From contig JASJZH010000004.1 in the NCBI GenBank assembly GCA_037178975.1, positions 2,728,001 to 2,792,000 on the forward strand: 64,000 nt of DNA. Reading direction: 5' to 3'. Both the position numbers and the translations under genes were made by a program. Below the pieces are notes generated by a model. It worked only from the letters and a program-made list of their open reading frames with translations, was not told the DNA's origin and ran no database searches. Position 1 is the first letter of the stretch. Every line of letters begins with the position of its first letter. The DNA is from Oscheius tipulae (taxonomy: Eukaryota > Nematoda > Chromadorea > Rhabditida > Rhabditidae). Shown one piece after another: positions 21,961 through 33,000 of the stretch.

Positions 21961-23022
21961 ATGTTTTTCTGGGTAGCTCTCGTCTTCGGCTTCCTGCTCT
22001 ACAGTCCTCTCGCCCAGTCGAAGGACGTCTTCACTCCGAACTTCGGACCGATCTTAACTGGAATTCTGAAGACCTCGGCTTTTACTAGTGACGTTGGTAG
22101 CAACTACTCTTCCTCTACGAGGGAATTCTCCAATGGAACACTGTCGAGTTCAAGCAGCGTACCTCCTACCTCGAAATCTACCGTGACCAGTAGTCTGAGG
22201 GGATCGACCACTGCTGCGTCTTCTACAGCAGCCAACTCAACTGTCCAGCCAAGTTCAGGCGCTCCTACTTCGACTGCTCCTACAGCTGCGACGACGGTTT
22301 CTCCTCCGATGAATGCGATCGAGGGATCTTCTTCTTCGTCTACGGTTCTCCCAACCACGACTGCCCCTGTTCTCACGACGAAGAGTCAGAACATGACGAT
22401 TCCTTCCACCAGAATGGCTCTGACGGCTACGACTCCAGAATCCTCAGCTATGAACACTTTGGCTACTACAACTGTCCCAACTACTACTAGTACAGTCAAC
22501 ACGACAGTGCCGACCACGACCACGTCTGCTGCTCAGCCGACTACGACGACCACAGTCCCAACTGCTTCTAGTGCAGTCCATACTACATCAGAGTCTACGA
22601 CTGGTCCGATCACTACGACTCTCCCTCTGACAACCACGGTCACGTCTACTACAGAAGCTACGAGTGGTGAAACAATTGGAAGTGGAAGTCAGATGGGAAG
22701 CGTGGAGGCACACGTCAGCCAGGGATCGGAAAAGGAAAAGGAAGGAAGTGACGTCCTCTTCTGGGCTCTGCTCGTCGTCAGCATAGTCGGCATCGTTGGC
22801 GGAGGAGTTGGAGTCTTCTTCTCGTGCAAAAAGCTGAAGCAAAAGGATAAGAAGAAGGAGAAAGGACCGAGCAAGAAGAAGAGGACAAAGAGTCTCCTGA
22901 AAGAGACTATCGCCACGACGGATGAGACGGTCAAGTCGAGTCAGCTGCCGGTCTCGGAGAGCCCTAAGAAGACGCCACAGCCGATGTCGGACAGTATCAA
23001 GAAGACCAACAACAAAATTTAG
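21961..23022 (+). CDS. mucin-like type I membrane protein
   Basis: A single exon of 354 codons. MFFWVALVFGFLLYSPLAQS is a signal peptide. Residues of about 40-245 are a Ser/Thr-rich, Pro-containing region dominated by TTTT, TTTVP and SSS runs with a few N-x-S/T sites, expected to be heavily O-glycosylated. One membrane helix follows (VLFWALLVVSIVGIVGGGVG), then a Lys-rich cytosolic tail (KKLKQKDKKKEKG and related). Function is unknown; epidermal, gut or pharyngeal surface roles are typical for such proteins. An upstream in-frame ATG at 21853 exists, but the signal peptide places the real start at 21961. Imperfect repeats such as VPTTTSTV/VPTTTTSA suggest slippage-driven length change. Confidence 0.82.
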   Translation: MFFWVALVFGFLLYSPLAQSKDVFTPNFGPILTGILKTSAFTSDVGSNYSSSTREFSNGTLSSSSSVPPTSKSTVTSSLRGSTTAASSTAANSTVQPSSGAPTSTAPTAATTVSPPMNAIEGSSSSSTVLPTTTAPVLTTKSQNMTIPSTRMALTATTPESSAMNTLATTTVPTTTSTVNTTVPTTTTSAAQPTTTTTVPTASSAVHTTSESTTGPITTTLPLTTTVTSTTEATSGETIGSGSQMGSVEAHVSQGSEKEKEGSDVLFWALLVVSIVGIVGGGVGVFFSCKKLKQKDKKKEKGPSKKKRTKSLLKETIATTDETVKSSQLPVSESPKKTPQPMSDSIKKTNNKI

Positions 23023-23128
23023 AAGTAACGAGTAATGAGCAAATAGCCTCGACGGGGTTGGATTGTTGACAGTTTATAAAACAAACGGAAAGAAACAAGA
23101 CAAACATTGAAAGAATAATTAGAAAACT

Positions 23129-26100
23129 TCAAGGCTGACTGTCCGTGGAAGCCTCTCGTCGCTTGTGATGTCGATCACGATGATCCATACTCTTGCCTCT
23201 GGCGACCTGTTTGATCTGACGGAAGGTCTTTCTCTTCTCCTTGACATCTTCTGAGTAGTTTCTTCGCTCAGCCTCAGCTCGTTCAGCAGCGGCCTCTGTA
23301 ACAAATCTCACTGACGAGTCTACCTCGAGACTCACTCTTCTCCTTGTGCTTTTCGTGACGGTAACGACGATAGCTGTTCCTCCATTTCTCAGCAGCCTCG
23401 GCAGAGATTTCGGGAGCAGTTCGACCAAAGTTCGAGGTCTCCTTCATTTGGAAGGCACGGAGCACTTTGAGCTGGAAAGGATGAGGGTAGACGAGAAGAA
23501 TACGTAGTTTTCTACAGAACGAGAGTACTAGACACTTTAATTGTATAATCCGGCCGTACACTAGTTCCCTGAAGCATGCAAGATATCCCGTAGCAAATAT
23601 CTAAAGAAATGTATCGGCTTCGGGCGGACAGGCAGAAAACACTCCCTTCGTGCTCTACACTTACCAAGTCGAACACCCTGTACAGGAAATTGAAATCGTC
23701 CTGAATAACATTTCTCTGAACAGAACCAAAAGAATAGCATAAGCAGAAGATCATTGAAGGCAGTTAGTAAGCAGATTCATTGATATGTACAGGCAATGTT
23801 AGTCTTTAGAAGTATATATTTTGTTATTATTGACGTCGGAAAACAGGTTGTTGATGGTACTTACGTGGTTTCCGAGAAGGAACATGCCGCGAAGCCAGAG
23901 ACTCTTGCCCGACCGACGGACAGCCACGGCTCGAGATCGAGTTCGGGTCTGGTAGTCGCCGTTGATGTGAATTGGAGTGGGAGCGACCTGGAATGCATTG
24001 AAGATGGATAGAGTAAGGGAGGGTACCTCTCCACGACCGACCTTCCAATTCTTCGGGAGTTTCTTGCTAGGGATTGTCGCGACAATCTGTCCCCAGATGA
24101 GCTCGGAGAGCCCGAGAGCGACGCAGACCAGCCACTGGGATACGTAGTCAACTCGAGAAAAAGTAAGGATTACCTGGTAGAGAGTCAAAGGAGCAGTGGA
24201 GAACCAAGCTCCTCCGTACTGGACGATGATGATCTGGGCAATGAAGGTACTGATCCAGATGACACAGAACACCCTGTTTCCGATCAGTCCCTAAACTTTT
24301 ATTGCAGTGGATGAGAGAGAACCAACCTTAAAGACATTCCTCTCGTTGTGGACCTTCCTGGCATTGATCTCATTGAAAACCGTCATCATGACGAAGGCGT
24401 TGAAAACGATTGTGAAGTGAACAGAGGGAGGAGCGAAGAGAGGAGCATAGAGACCCGACTTGATGTTGAAAAAGTGAGCGCCTGAGATTAGATAATTGTG
24501 AGGAGTCTTCAGAAGACATACCGTAATAGAAGAGAGTAAAAAGAATGGTAAGCTGATAGATGGCATGGCAGAGAATGTTCTTGACCATGGTCCTGGAGAT
24601 TAGTGACTTCTTTCGGCCATACGGCTTTCTGTTCAGGAGGTCTTCGCCCGGAACTTCTGTCGCGAGAGCGAGAGAGGCCAGAGTATCCATGATCAAGTTG
24701 ATCCAGAGCATGTGGACGGCCTTGAGAGGAGAGTCAGAGACGGTACAAGCTCCAATGAAGGCAGTCACCACGGCCACGACATTGACAGTCAGCTGGAATT
24801 GGAGGAACTTGGAGATGGAGTCGTAAACGTTTCTTCCCCACATGACAGCCTTCACGATCGAGGTAAAGTTGTCATCAGTCAAAATGATATCCGAAGCCTC
24901 CTTGGCCACATCAGTTCCGGCTATTCCCATCGCGAATCCGACGTCGGCCTTCTTCAGAGCCGGTCCGTCGTTAGTTCCGTCACCTGTGACTGCCACAATC
25001 TCACTGAAACTTTCTGTTCTACTGGTAAGGAGAATAATCACCGTTGAGTAGTGACCTTGCTGTCGATGATCCCCTTGACCAAAGTGTACTTGTCGGCCGG
25101 TTGAGCTCGAGCCAGAACACGTAATCGAGGCCAGATCTCGTCTAGTTTAGCTTGAGACACCTTCCCGGTCTCATCACGAATCTTCTCATTGAATTCTCTT
25201 CCCTCAAGAGCCAAGAAATCCTCTCCCGGTTCCAAGATCTTACACGAAATGGCGATGGCTCTGGCTGTGTTGATATTGTCACCAGTTACCTAGAGAAAAC
25301 TCGTGCCAACACAGATTCTATGACTCACCATTCTGACAGTGATACCAGCTTTTCGACACTTGTCGATGGCTGCCGGGACCTCGGGCCGGACAGGATCCTG
25401 GATTCCGCAGATGGCGATACCGACAAAGTTCTTGTACATTCCGTCCTCGTCCTCCCATTTGATTTCACTGTCTTCCTCGAACTGGATTTCTGTTCTGTCA
25501 GCCTCTCTAGCCTCTTTTCGGATAAAGTCTTTGTAGGCGATACAGATGGTTCGGAGTCCATTGTCAGCCATCTGAGAGATGACCGTGGCGTTGATCTCCT
25601 TCAGTCGATCCTCATTGAAAGTGTGCGGCTTGCCATCCGATCCGATAAGATAGCTGCATCTGCCCAGAACAATCTCACTGGCTCCTTTGCAGTAGACTCG
25701 GTATCCGACGTCCTTGCCCTCATCTAACAGACGAATTACTGTCATCATACATTTGCGCGACGAGTTGAATGTGTAGACCTTAAAGTGAGTCTCCTCGGGG
25801 TATTTCTTCCTGATCTGAGCGTAGTTTCCTCCCAGAGTGTTGACGAAACCGAGCAGACCACATTCCGTCTTGTTTCCCAGCTGCTGCATAGCCTCTCCGG
25901 CCTTCACAGGCTCCTGGATCATACTGTTATAGGCCGAATTGACGGAAATAGCTTCCATAAGAAGATGAGCAGTGTTTCCTGGCAGAGCTGATCCTTTCGG
26001 TTGGTTGGTCGTTCCTTCGTACAGATTTCCATTTACATAAGACTGAACGACCGTCATTCTGTTCGTTGTCAGTGTTCCGGTCTTGTCCGAACAGATCGAA

Positions 26101-27782
26101 GTAGCATTTCCCATTGTCTCACAGGCGTCCAGATGGCGAACGAGGTTGTTGTCATGCATCATCTTCCTAACGGAGTAGGTTAGAGCCAGAGCAATAGCCA
26201 GTGGGAGACCTTCAGGGATTGAGATGACAAGAATTGTGACAGCAATAATAAAAAATTTGACAAAGGCCTGGATGTCCGAGAAGACGAAGGACTTTCCAGC
26301 CACGGCGTAATTAGTGATACAGAAGCGTGTAATCAGAACTATGAGGGCGATGACCGCTACAGTTGTTCCTAGAATTCGCTATTAGACTGTTCGACGGAAA
26401 CAGCTTACCACAGTAAATGATCTGGAGAGCGAGTTTGGCCAGCTTGGTTTGGAGGATACTCTTCGAATGGATTCCATCGTCATCGTCGCTCTTGGAAGAG
26501 TTGGAGGAGCTGGACGAGGATCCGGAAGAGGTACTCGAAGAAGAGGAAGAGGACGAGGTGGAAGTCGAATCGTCATCATTGTCGCTGGCTCCCTTTCCGC
26601 CCAGAAGAGTCATGATGATTCCAGTCTGAGAGTTTACTCCCACAGCAGTCACCAGCATCTTTCCAGAACCTTCCATGGCGTAGGTACCCGACAAGAGAAC
26701 AGGATCCGTTTCTACCGACTTCTTGATATGATCCGACTCCCCGGTCAAAGAGGATTCGTCGATCTGTAACAGTTTTGTACTGTAAAGACTATGAACGCAC
26801 CTTGAGATCATTAGCTTGCAACAAGAAACCGTCAGCCGGAAGCAAGTCTCCGTATTTGACTCTGGCAATGTCCCCAACCACGAGATCTGATACTGGAACA
26901 TCTTTGGCTTCTCCATCTCTGATGACGGAGAATGTCTGACCGGTCTCGATCTTCTCCTGAAGGGATCGGAACTGTCTCTCCTTTGAAAAATCGTTGATGG
27001 CTGTTACAAGGACTGAAAATGGCATATAAGAAAGGACAGAAGAGTTACTGACCAACAATAATGACACAGATGAGAATGGCGACTCCCTCGATCCAAGCAG
27101 TTCCATGTCCTTCTCCCTTGTGCTCGCTATGCACAGTACTGTTGGCAGCCAATGCTGCTAAACAGTGATTGGATTGTAGAAGTTTGTTCACATACCCATA
27201 GTTACATTAACCGTGGCTTCTAAGTCCTGTTCTACCTCCATCCCTGGTTCGTAGAACGAAAGAGCTAGATTGATGAAGCCTGCTACGACCAAAATGATCA
27301 AAGTCGGGTCCTAAACCTTTTTTGTTTCGTAAAACGATCAAAAAGGTTCAAAGATATGCCAAACCGAAACGGAACAGACCTTACAAGCGTCGAAGACCAG
27401 TCGAAAAAAGTTTTTGCTCTTGGCCGGCGGGATACTGTTCGCTCCAAACAGGACACGTCTTCTGTCCAGTTCATGTTGATTAGAGGAGAGCCCTTGGATT
27501 TGGTCAGCGTGGAGCTTCTTTGCCAGTCCTTCCACTCCTTCGTGTTCATTGGCCAGCTGAATTAGTAGCTGTGAAGAGGATTCGGATGAAGACTCACCCG
27601 AACAATAGCTTCGGCTCCGCGAGCCTCCATAAGGTTGCGAAGTTGCGCGAGAGTACATCCGAACTCTTTCGGGATCTGCAAATGTACCCAGTTAGCTCAG
27701 TTTTAGATTGGTATCCTTTTTTTTTTTGGCCTACCTCGCCATCCCGCGACTTGTCTCTAAACAAAAACGATCTCTTGGCCAT
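23129..27782 (-). CDS. mca: plasma-membrane calcium-transporting ATPase (PMCA, P2B type)
   Basis: PMCA extrudes Ca2+ from the cytosol in exchange for H+, using ATP. About 15 exons encode the full pump. The default start exon is [16 protein letters not shown] at 27782, joined to [16 protein letters not shown] (human FGCTMEELRSLMELRG). Then come the actuator loop [18 protein letters not shown] with SLTGESD, the M4 motif [10 protein letters not shown], the phosphorylation site [16 protein letters not shown], the hinge [20 protein letters not shown], and M5-M6 [19 protein letters not shown] and [17 protein letters not shown]. After M10 the tail is basic with [17 protein letters not shown] and [13 protein letters not shown], a candidate calmodulin-binding region. 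An acidic/Ser run ([19 protein letters not shown] flanked by DDD) lies in the loop before M3, where vertebrate splice site A falls. The stop TGA is 23129-23131. Confidence 0.95.
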
Positions 27783-29135
27783 CTTACTGCGACATTCTGG
27801 ACTAGACCGACAATCAAAAGGTTCTAATTCGGATTCTGAAACAGAACCAACGAATCAAGGTAAGAGAAAGGGAAGGAAACAAGAGACTATCGATGAAAAC
27901 AAAAATAGAGGACTGGAAATGGATGATGGTCAAGGGAGAGGAAGGGTGGACCGAAGCTGGTGATAGGTAAACATGTTTGTTTGGATCTGTCTACAAGAAC
28001 ACATGTTTCTTTCTCACTTAGGCTATTCTAACAGATGAACAATAAAGGAAATGCTCAAGAGAATGGGTACATCCGTACCACACGACCGTCCTTCGACGGC
28101 ATTCGGGTTGGTCTATCAATCAAAAAAGGAGATTCATGAAGCCGAGATTGAAACCGGGTCTCACGGCTGTGTAACTATGGGTTGAAAGGTCAAAGCTTAT
28201 CATAACTCACTCTACCTGTTCCTAAAAGAAGACGAAATCGTGTTCGAGGGTAACCTACTGGCAGAACTAAATTGTAGTTAGCCACAAGAGCAATTAGGAA
28301 TTGTAACTTGTGAAACAGGACTCCCAAACAAAGTTGTAATTTTTTTCGCTCTAGTGGTCAGTAGGCTATCGGAACACTGATAACTTGAGTCACTTGCCTT
28401 TCTGGAAAGGGAAAGTTTTGGGTTAAAGTCTGGATAGAGACTGGGGTACCGGGAGATTTAATGGATGCCTGGCTAACGAACGAACTTTTGTACGGACCAC
28501 CAAAGCTCCCTAGAAGAGAGCCAATTCGACAGAAAGAAACAAGTGAATGACCAAAAACAGTAGATCTGGTTCACGTGAACTTTCTGGATGCTGGGTGCCA
28601 CATCATCTTACGCGCGAGAAGAAAGAAATTGATCAGGTATCATTACCTGCTTGGGAACAAAACAAAGGTAGGATTGCGGCAGAGGCAGAGAGAGAAGAAA
28701 TTACCCTTGGAAGAGGAACATCTGGCAGATATTTTATGCTGATGACCGCATGGATCAAGTTTCTCTTTCAGTATGCCGTTGGCAGACTGTAAACCGTTGT
28801 TTATACCCCAGTGGTGTCAAGAAAGCAATGCTGCGTATTTTGGGTAGGCCAGCTGCTTTTTCGAAACTTTTGAGGGAGTCAAGGAGAAACAGACTAGAAA
28901 TCTATTCTTTTTAGCTAAGGAATAAGGATTGACAACGCTTGGTGACTCTTCGATCACTGCTAGTTGGCATTTAGAAACTGTCTGACCGTGTGCCTGACTC
29001 GATGTTTGAAAAACAAAAACTCTCAAATACCTTTACAGAAAACTGATTGCTGTCCACATCCGATACCTATGTTTGCTCAAAATCAAGCAAAGAGAAACCA
29101 TCAACCTAAGACCCTTCTCTACAGTATAGCCTCAC
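27783..29135. other. region 5' of the default PMCA start, no gene recognised
   Basis: No splice-bounded coding exon was found here on either strand. If the exon at 29136-29312 belongs to PMCA this is intron of the long isoform; otherwise it is promoter and intergenic DNA. Confidence 0.45.
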
Positions 29136-29312
29136 CTCTTTGCCTCCAATAGTGTCGGGAGCGGTCTGGGCCTTGGCGCCAGCCGCCCCAAACTCAATAT
29201 CGTCGAGAGTCACATTTGAGGCTTTTCTCATAGCAGGGCAACACAAATCGGTATCAGTCAGCTTCGGAGTCGATCGACGGTCTAGGCGCTGGGGTTCACC
29301 CGGAGCCTTAGC
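29136..29312 (-). CDS. mca: probable alternative N-terminal exon of PMCA
   Basis: A 177-nt exon bounded by TTTTTCAG and GTGAGG, open in one frame for 59 codons, from AKAPGEPQRLDRRSTPKLTD through RKASNVTLDDIEFG to DTIGGKE. It ends in phase 0 after a Glu codon, exactly like the default first exon of PMCA, and so can splice straight onto IPKEFGCTL. It does not join in frame to the default start exon. It holds an internal ATG (29240 region), but the frame is open upstream as well, so more 5' exons may exist. Alternative N-termini are known for nematode PMCA genes. It could instead be an exon of an otherwise unseen gene. Confidence 0.5.
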
Positions 29313-30478
29313 CTGAAAAAGAGACGTGAGCGAGTGAGAGGAGAAGAGAAAAACGTCATTGCGGTCATCGTAATCAACAAACGTATATCTAATCTTGGCA
29401 CCGGGTCAAGACTTGTTTACATACACACGTATAAACTGACTGTCTTGGACAGATCCTCTGGAACAGAGAGACGGGAAGAGTGACTTTTGATGGTCGCGCT
29501 TAGTCTTTTATACGGAACGCAGGGCGACATATTATGAAAAGAGGCTTGACCCGACGTGAGTTGTGCAATGTTAAATGGAGGTTGAAGGAAACAGAAATGA
29601 GTCTGGAAAGGAATCCTAAGAGAATATAAACAAGAGAAGAATTTGACCAACTGGAACAGTTCGAATGGCCATTTCGCCCAACTTTAGCGTGTAAGCTAAC
29701 AACAACTGGTTGAGCTATCGTCTCGATCTCTATACGGAAACTGAACCCAAATTAACCTACCATTGGGAAAAATCCGTGGAATCTCCCGCCTCAACTTCTC
29801 TACTCTCAATTACACCGGTTTTGACCCACATAACGTGGCAGATTGACCTCGGTTTGATTTGTTGAATAAGTTACAAAACAGAAGCGCTCTATGCTTTCTT
29901 CTTTCTCACCTTGAAGAGCCTGAAAATTTGGGGAAAATGGACGTGAAGAGATGTTTTGTTGAAGCGGAACTCGTGTCTAGTTTTATTGTTGCCTGATCAA
30001 AAGTCACAACCATTGTTTCTGTTTCGGACGAATTTCTCTTCTGAATAGGATCCTGGTCAGCCTTTCGGAATCTGCTTTTCGGGAATGTATGAACTCACAG
30101 GTTGTCAGGTGCCTCTGTCTTTCGGTATATTGGTCCAGACTCTGAGCAAGCTCGTCGACTACCGTAGAAGACAATCTCTCATGTTCGTCCAGTCCAAGAC
30201 TGATCCGATTTCCACATCAATCTTTCCATCGTCCAAGAATCACAACGTTTCTGCCTAGGAGAACTTCCAGACTATGCGATCAATCTGGTCAAGACTGACA
30301 TCCGACGCTTAGAAACTCGCTTCATCTCCCTGTTTTATACTTTCTCTTGATTTTTGAATGAAAGTTCGAGCCTCTTCCTTATCGAAGACAAAGAATAATG
30401 AATAAAGCTGTAACATTTTATACATGCACACCGTCATTTGTACAAGTCTTTCTGAACAAGAGAGAGAATTCAGAAGAT
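29313..30478. other. intergenic/intronic region, nothing certain
   Basis: Between the alternative PMCA exon and the stop of the disordered protein gene. A 10-nt splice-bounded candidate (GCTCTTCAAG near 29913) is too short to judge. No tRNA or repeat was seen. Confidence 0.4.
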
Positions 30479-33000
30479 TTAGCTGGCAGCAGCCGGCTCA
30501 GGTTGAGCGGGAATGTCTGCAGCGACGGCGGCGGCTGTATCTACAGGAGCAGATTCTTCGTGCTTGGCCTCCAGATCGGCCACTTGCACTTCGGGATTGA
30601 CTTCGGGAGCGGGAGCAGCCTCCTCAGCCTTCTCTTCAGCAGGCGCTTCTGTCACGGGAGCCTCTTCGGGTTTTGGTTCCTCGGCAGCGGGAGCCTAAAA
30701 GAAAGGGCATATGAGATATTTAAAAGGCTTGATACCTCAGCAGGAGCGCTTTCAGCTGGGGCAGATTCACTGGATTCAGTCGGGGCTGGGGCAGACTCTT
30801 CTGGGGCGGATTCGGTAGTTGGCTCAGCTGGAGCGGCCTCTTCTTTAGCTGACTCTGCGGATTCCGGTTCAGCTGGAGCAGACGACTGTTCCTGGGCAGG
30901 CTCGGCTGCTGGAGCGGCTACTGAAATGAGTTCGTTATTGAATGCGACTGTAAGGATCAGATGCCACACACTCTACGGCGACAACAAAGGTAGAGATCTT
31001 GTAAAGAGAAGGGATAGCGTTCAAAAAGGGGTTATCTATCAAGAGAATCACCTGTCCGCCTGATGCGGATCTGAACTTTGGGCCGTTTTATAACTATCAC
31101 GGGACCTTCGTCTTCTTCTTCACTATCTAAGGTTATCGACTAGTTTGGTAATTTGAGCTTCTTTCCTAGAGTGACTGTTCAAGATGACTCACCCTCTTCA
31201 GTCTTCTTCTGCTTCTTCCTTCTTTTGGTGGGGTCTTCCGGGTCCTCCTCGTACTCACTCTCGCTACCGGCCTGAACGAGTTTTTATTTCAAACTAGTCT
31301 GTATCAACCTTCTCTTCAGCTGGAGCTGGAGCAGATTCAGTGACTGAAGCCTCTTGCTTAGTCTCTTCGACAGGGGCCTCGGCAGCTGGAGCCTGAAAAT
31401 GTCAACATAATATAAGCTCATAGAAGAAGGAGGTTAGTAATCCACTGGTATCTTCTCAGTCGACTGTGTTAATTAGCAGATGCAGAAGACTAGAATGGTA
31501 AGTGTGCACTAGTGTTTTGTGACTTTCGGTTTATTAGAGACAACGCATGAAAACAACCCTTCTAGTAGTGCCTAGTTGTGAGATTACAGTAAGGAGCAGC
31601 GGAACCCGAAGAACGTTGGACCCACCTCAGAGGCTGGCTCTGAAGACTCTGGAGCAGACTCGGCTGGGGCCGGATCTTCTGTGGCGGGAGCGGATTCGGC
31701 GGGAGCCTGAACTTGCTATAAGTATCAGTTTAATGGACTCTCTACCTCAGAGACAGGAGCTGACTCTTCCTTAGCTGGCTCAGATGCTTCTGGTGCAGAT
31801 TCGGCGGGAGCCTTCTCGGACGACTCAGCTGGTGTGGATTCTTGAGCTGGCTCGGCAGAAGGTTCTGGAGCAGGAGCAGATTCCTCCTGAGCAGGTTCAG
31901 CTGGGGCAGACTCGGAAGACTCGGCAGGAGCAGCAGCTGGTTCCTCAGAAGTCGGGGAAGCCTCTTGTGTCTGTTCAGCAGCTGGCTCTGGGACTGATTC
32001 GGGAGCGGAAGTTTCAGTAGTCTCAGAGGGAACAAACTCAGCTGGGGCAGCCTATAAATCCGGTTTACTCGGTCTATTTTCTGACTGTACCTCAGTCGGC
32101 TCAGATTCTTCTTGAGCAGGAGCAGACTCGGCAGGAGCGGATTCAGCAGCTGGAGCAGATGCCTCGGGAGCAGACTCGGCAGGTGGCTCCGAAGATTCGG
32201 GAGCAGATTCAGTGACTGGAGCCTCAACCTTCTCTACTGTCTCTTCAGCAGAAGCTTCAGGAGCTGGCTCTGAGGACTCGGCGGGAGCAGCCTCTGGGGC
32301 AGACTCGGCAGCTGGGGCTTCAGCCTGAACATATACTGGTTTTGAAGGGAAAACTGTACTCACCTGTGCAGCTGGCTCCTCGGAAGCCGGAGCAGCTTCT
32401 TGCGAAGCTTCAGCAGCCGGTTCAGGTACAGACTCGGGAGCGGAGGTCTCAGTAGTCTCAGAGGGAACAAATTCAGCGGCGGGTTCCTCTGGCTTGGACT
32501 CGGCGGCAGCTTCAGGAGCGGCCTCAGCGGCAGGCTATAAAAGCTTTGGGTTTTCAAATTGGATTGGACTGTACCTCTGCTGGGGTGGCTTCGACAGCGG
32601 ATGGCTCAGCAGACTCGGATGCAGACTAAACTTATGCGTAGATTCTAGTAGGCTCACAAGTTTACCTCGATAGGAGCTGGCTCGGAAGCATCGACAACCT
32701 CTGGAGCAGCCTCAGGAGCTGACTCGCCAGGAGCAGCTACGGATTCCGGAGCGACAGTCTCAGTTGTCTCTGAGGGAGCAGCCTGGAAAGGTTTAAAATT
32801 GGACAGATGCAAAAACAGTACCTCAGCAGGGACATCCGATGTGGGAGCTGGCTCGTCAGCCGGAGCTTCGGCAGGGGGAGCGGTCTGAAAAGAAGATATT
32901 CTCCACGAAATAGGATTAGGAATGGAAAAGGATCGCGCGTGAAAACCGCGCTACCCACCTCCTCAGCCTGAGGAACGTCAGCTGGAGCTTGCTCAGACAT
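30479..33000 (-). CDS. long Ala/Glu/Pro/Ser-rich disordered protein with internal duplication
   Basis: About a dozen exons, nearly all phase 0, encode roughly 620 residues made almost wholly of A, E, P, S, T and V, starting MSEQAPADVPQAEEV. Two exons contain near-identical 22-residue blocks beginning EFVPSETTETSAPESVPEPA (about 32440 and 31990), so part of the gene was duplicated. Most exons end in E before GT, as in modular exon repeats. Two exons differ: one reads SESEYEEDPEDPTKRRKKQK and one SEEEDEGPVIVIKRPKVQIR, giving basic islands in a very acidic chain. The tail ends PAQPEPAAAS with TAA at 30479-30481. No signal peptide or membrane helix. I do not recognise the family; composition suggests a flexible linker or scaffold. 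Alternative exon use is likely given the matching phases. Confidence 0.75.

Noticed and set aside
23129-23428. Separate small gene with Arg/Glu-rich sequence
   Set aside because: The exons join in phase to the PMCA C-terminal tail, so it is the pump's regulatory tail.
25152-25727. 191-codon plus-strand open frame opposite PMCA
   Set aside because: It is the complement of highly conserved PMCA exons and reads as a shadow frame; no start, splice or family signal of its own.
28547-28792. Plus-strand frame between PMCA exons
   Set aside because: Composition looks random and no exon borders are present.
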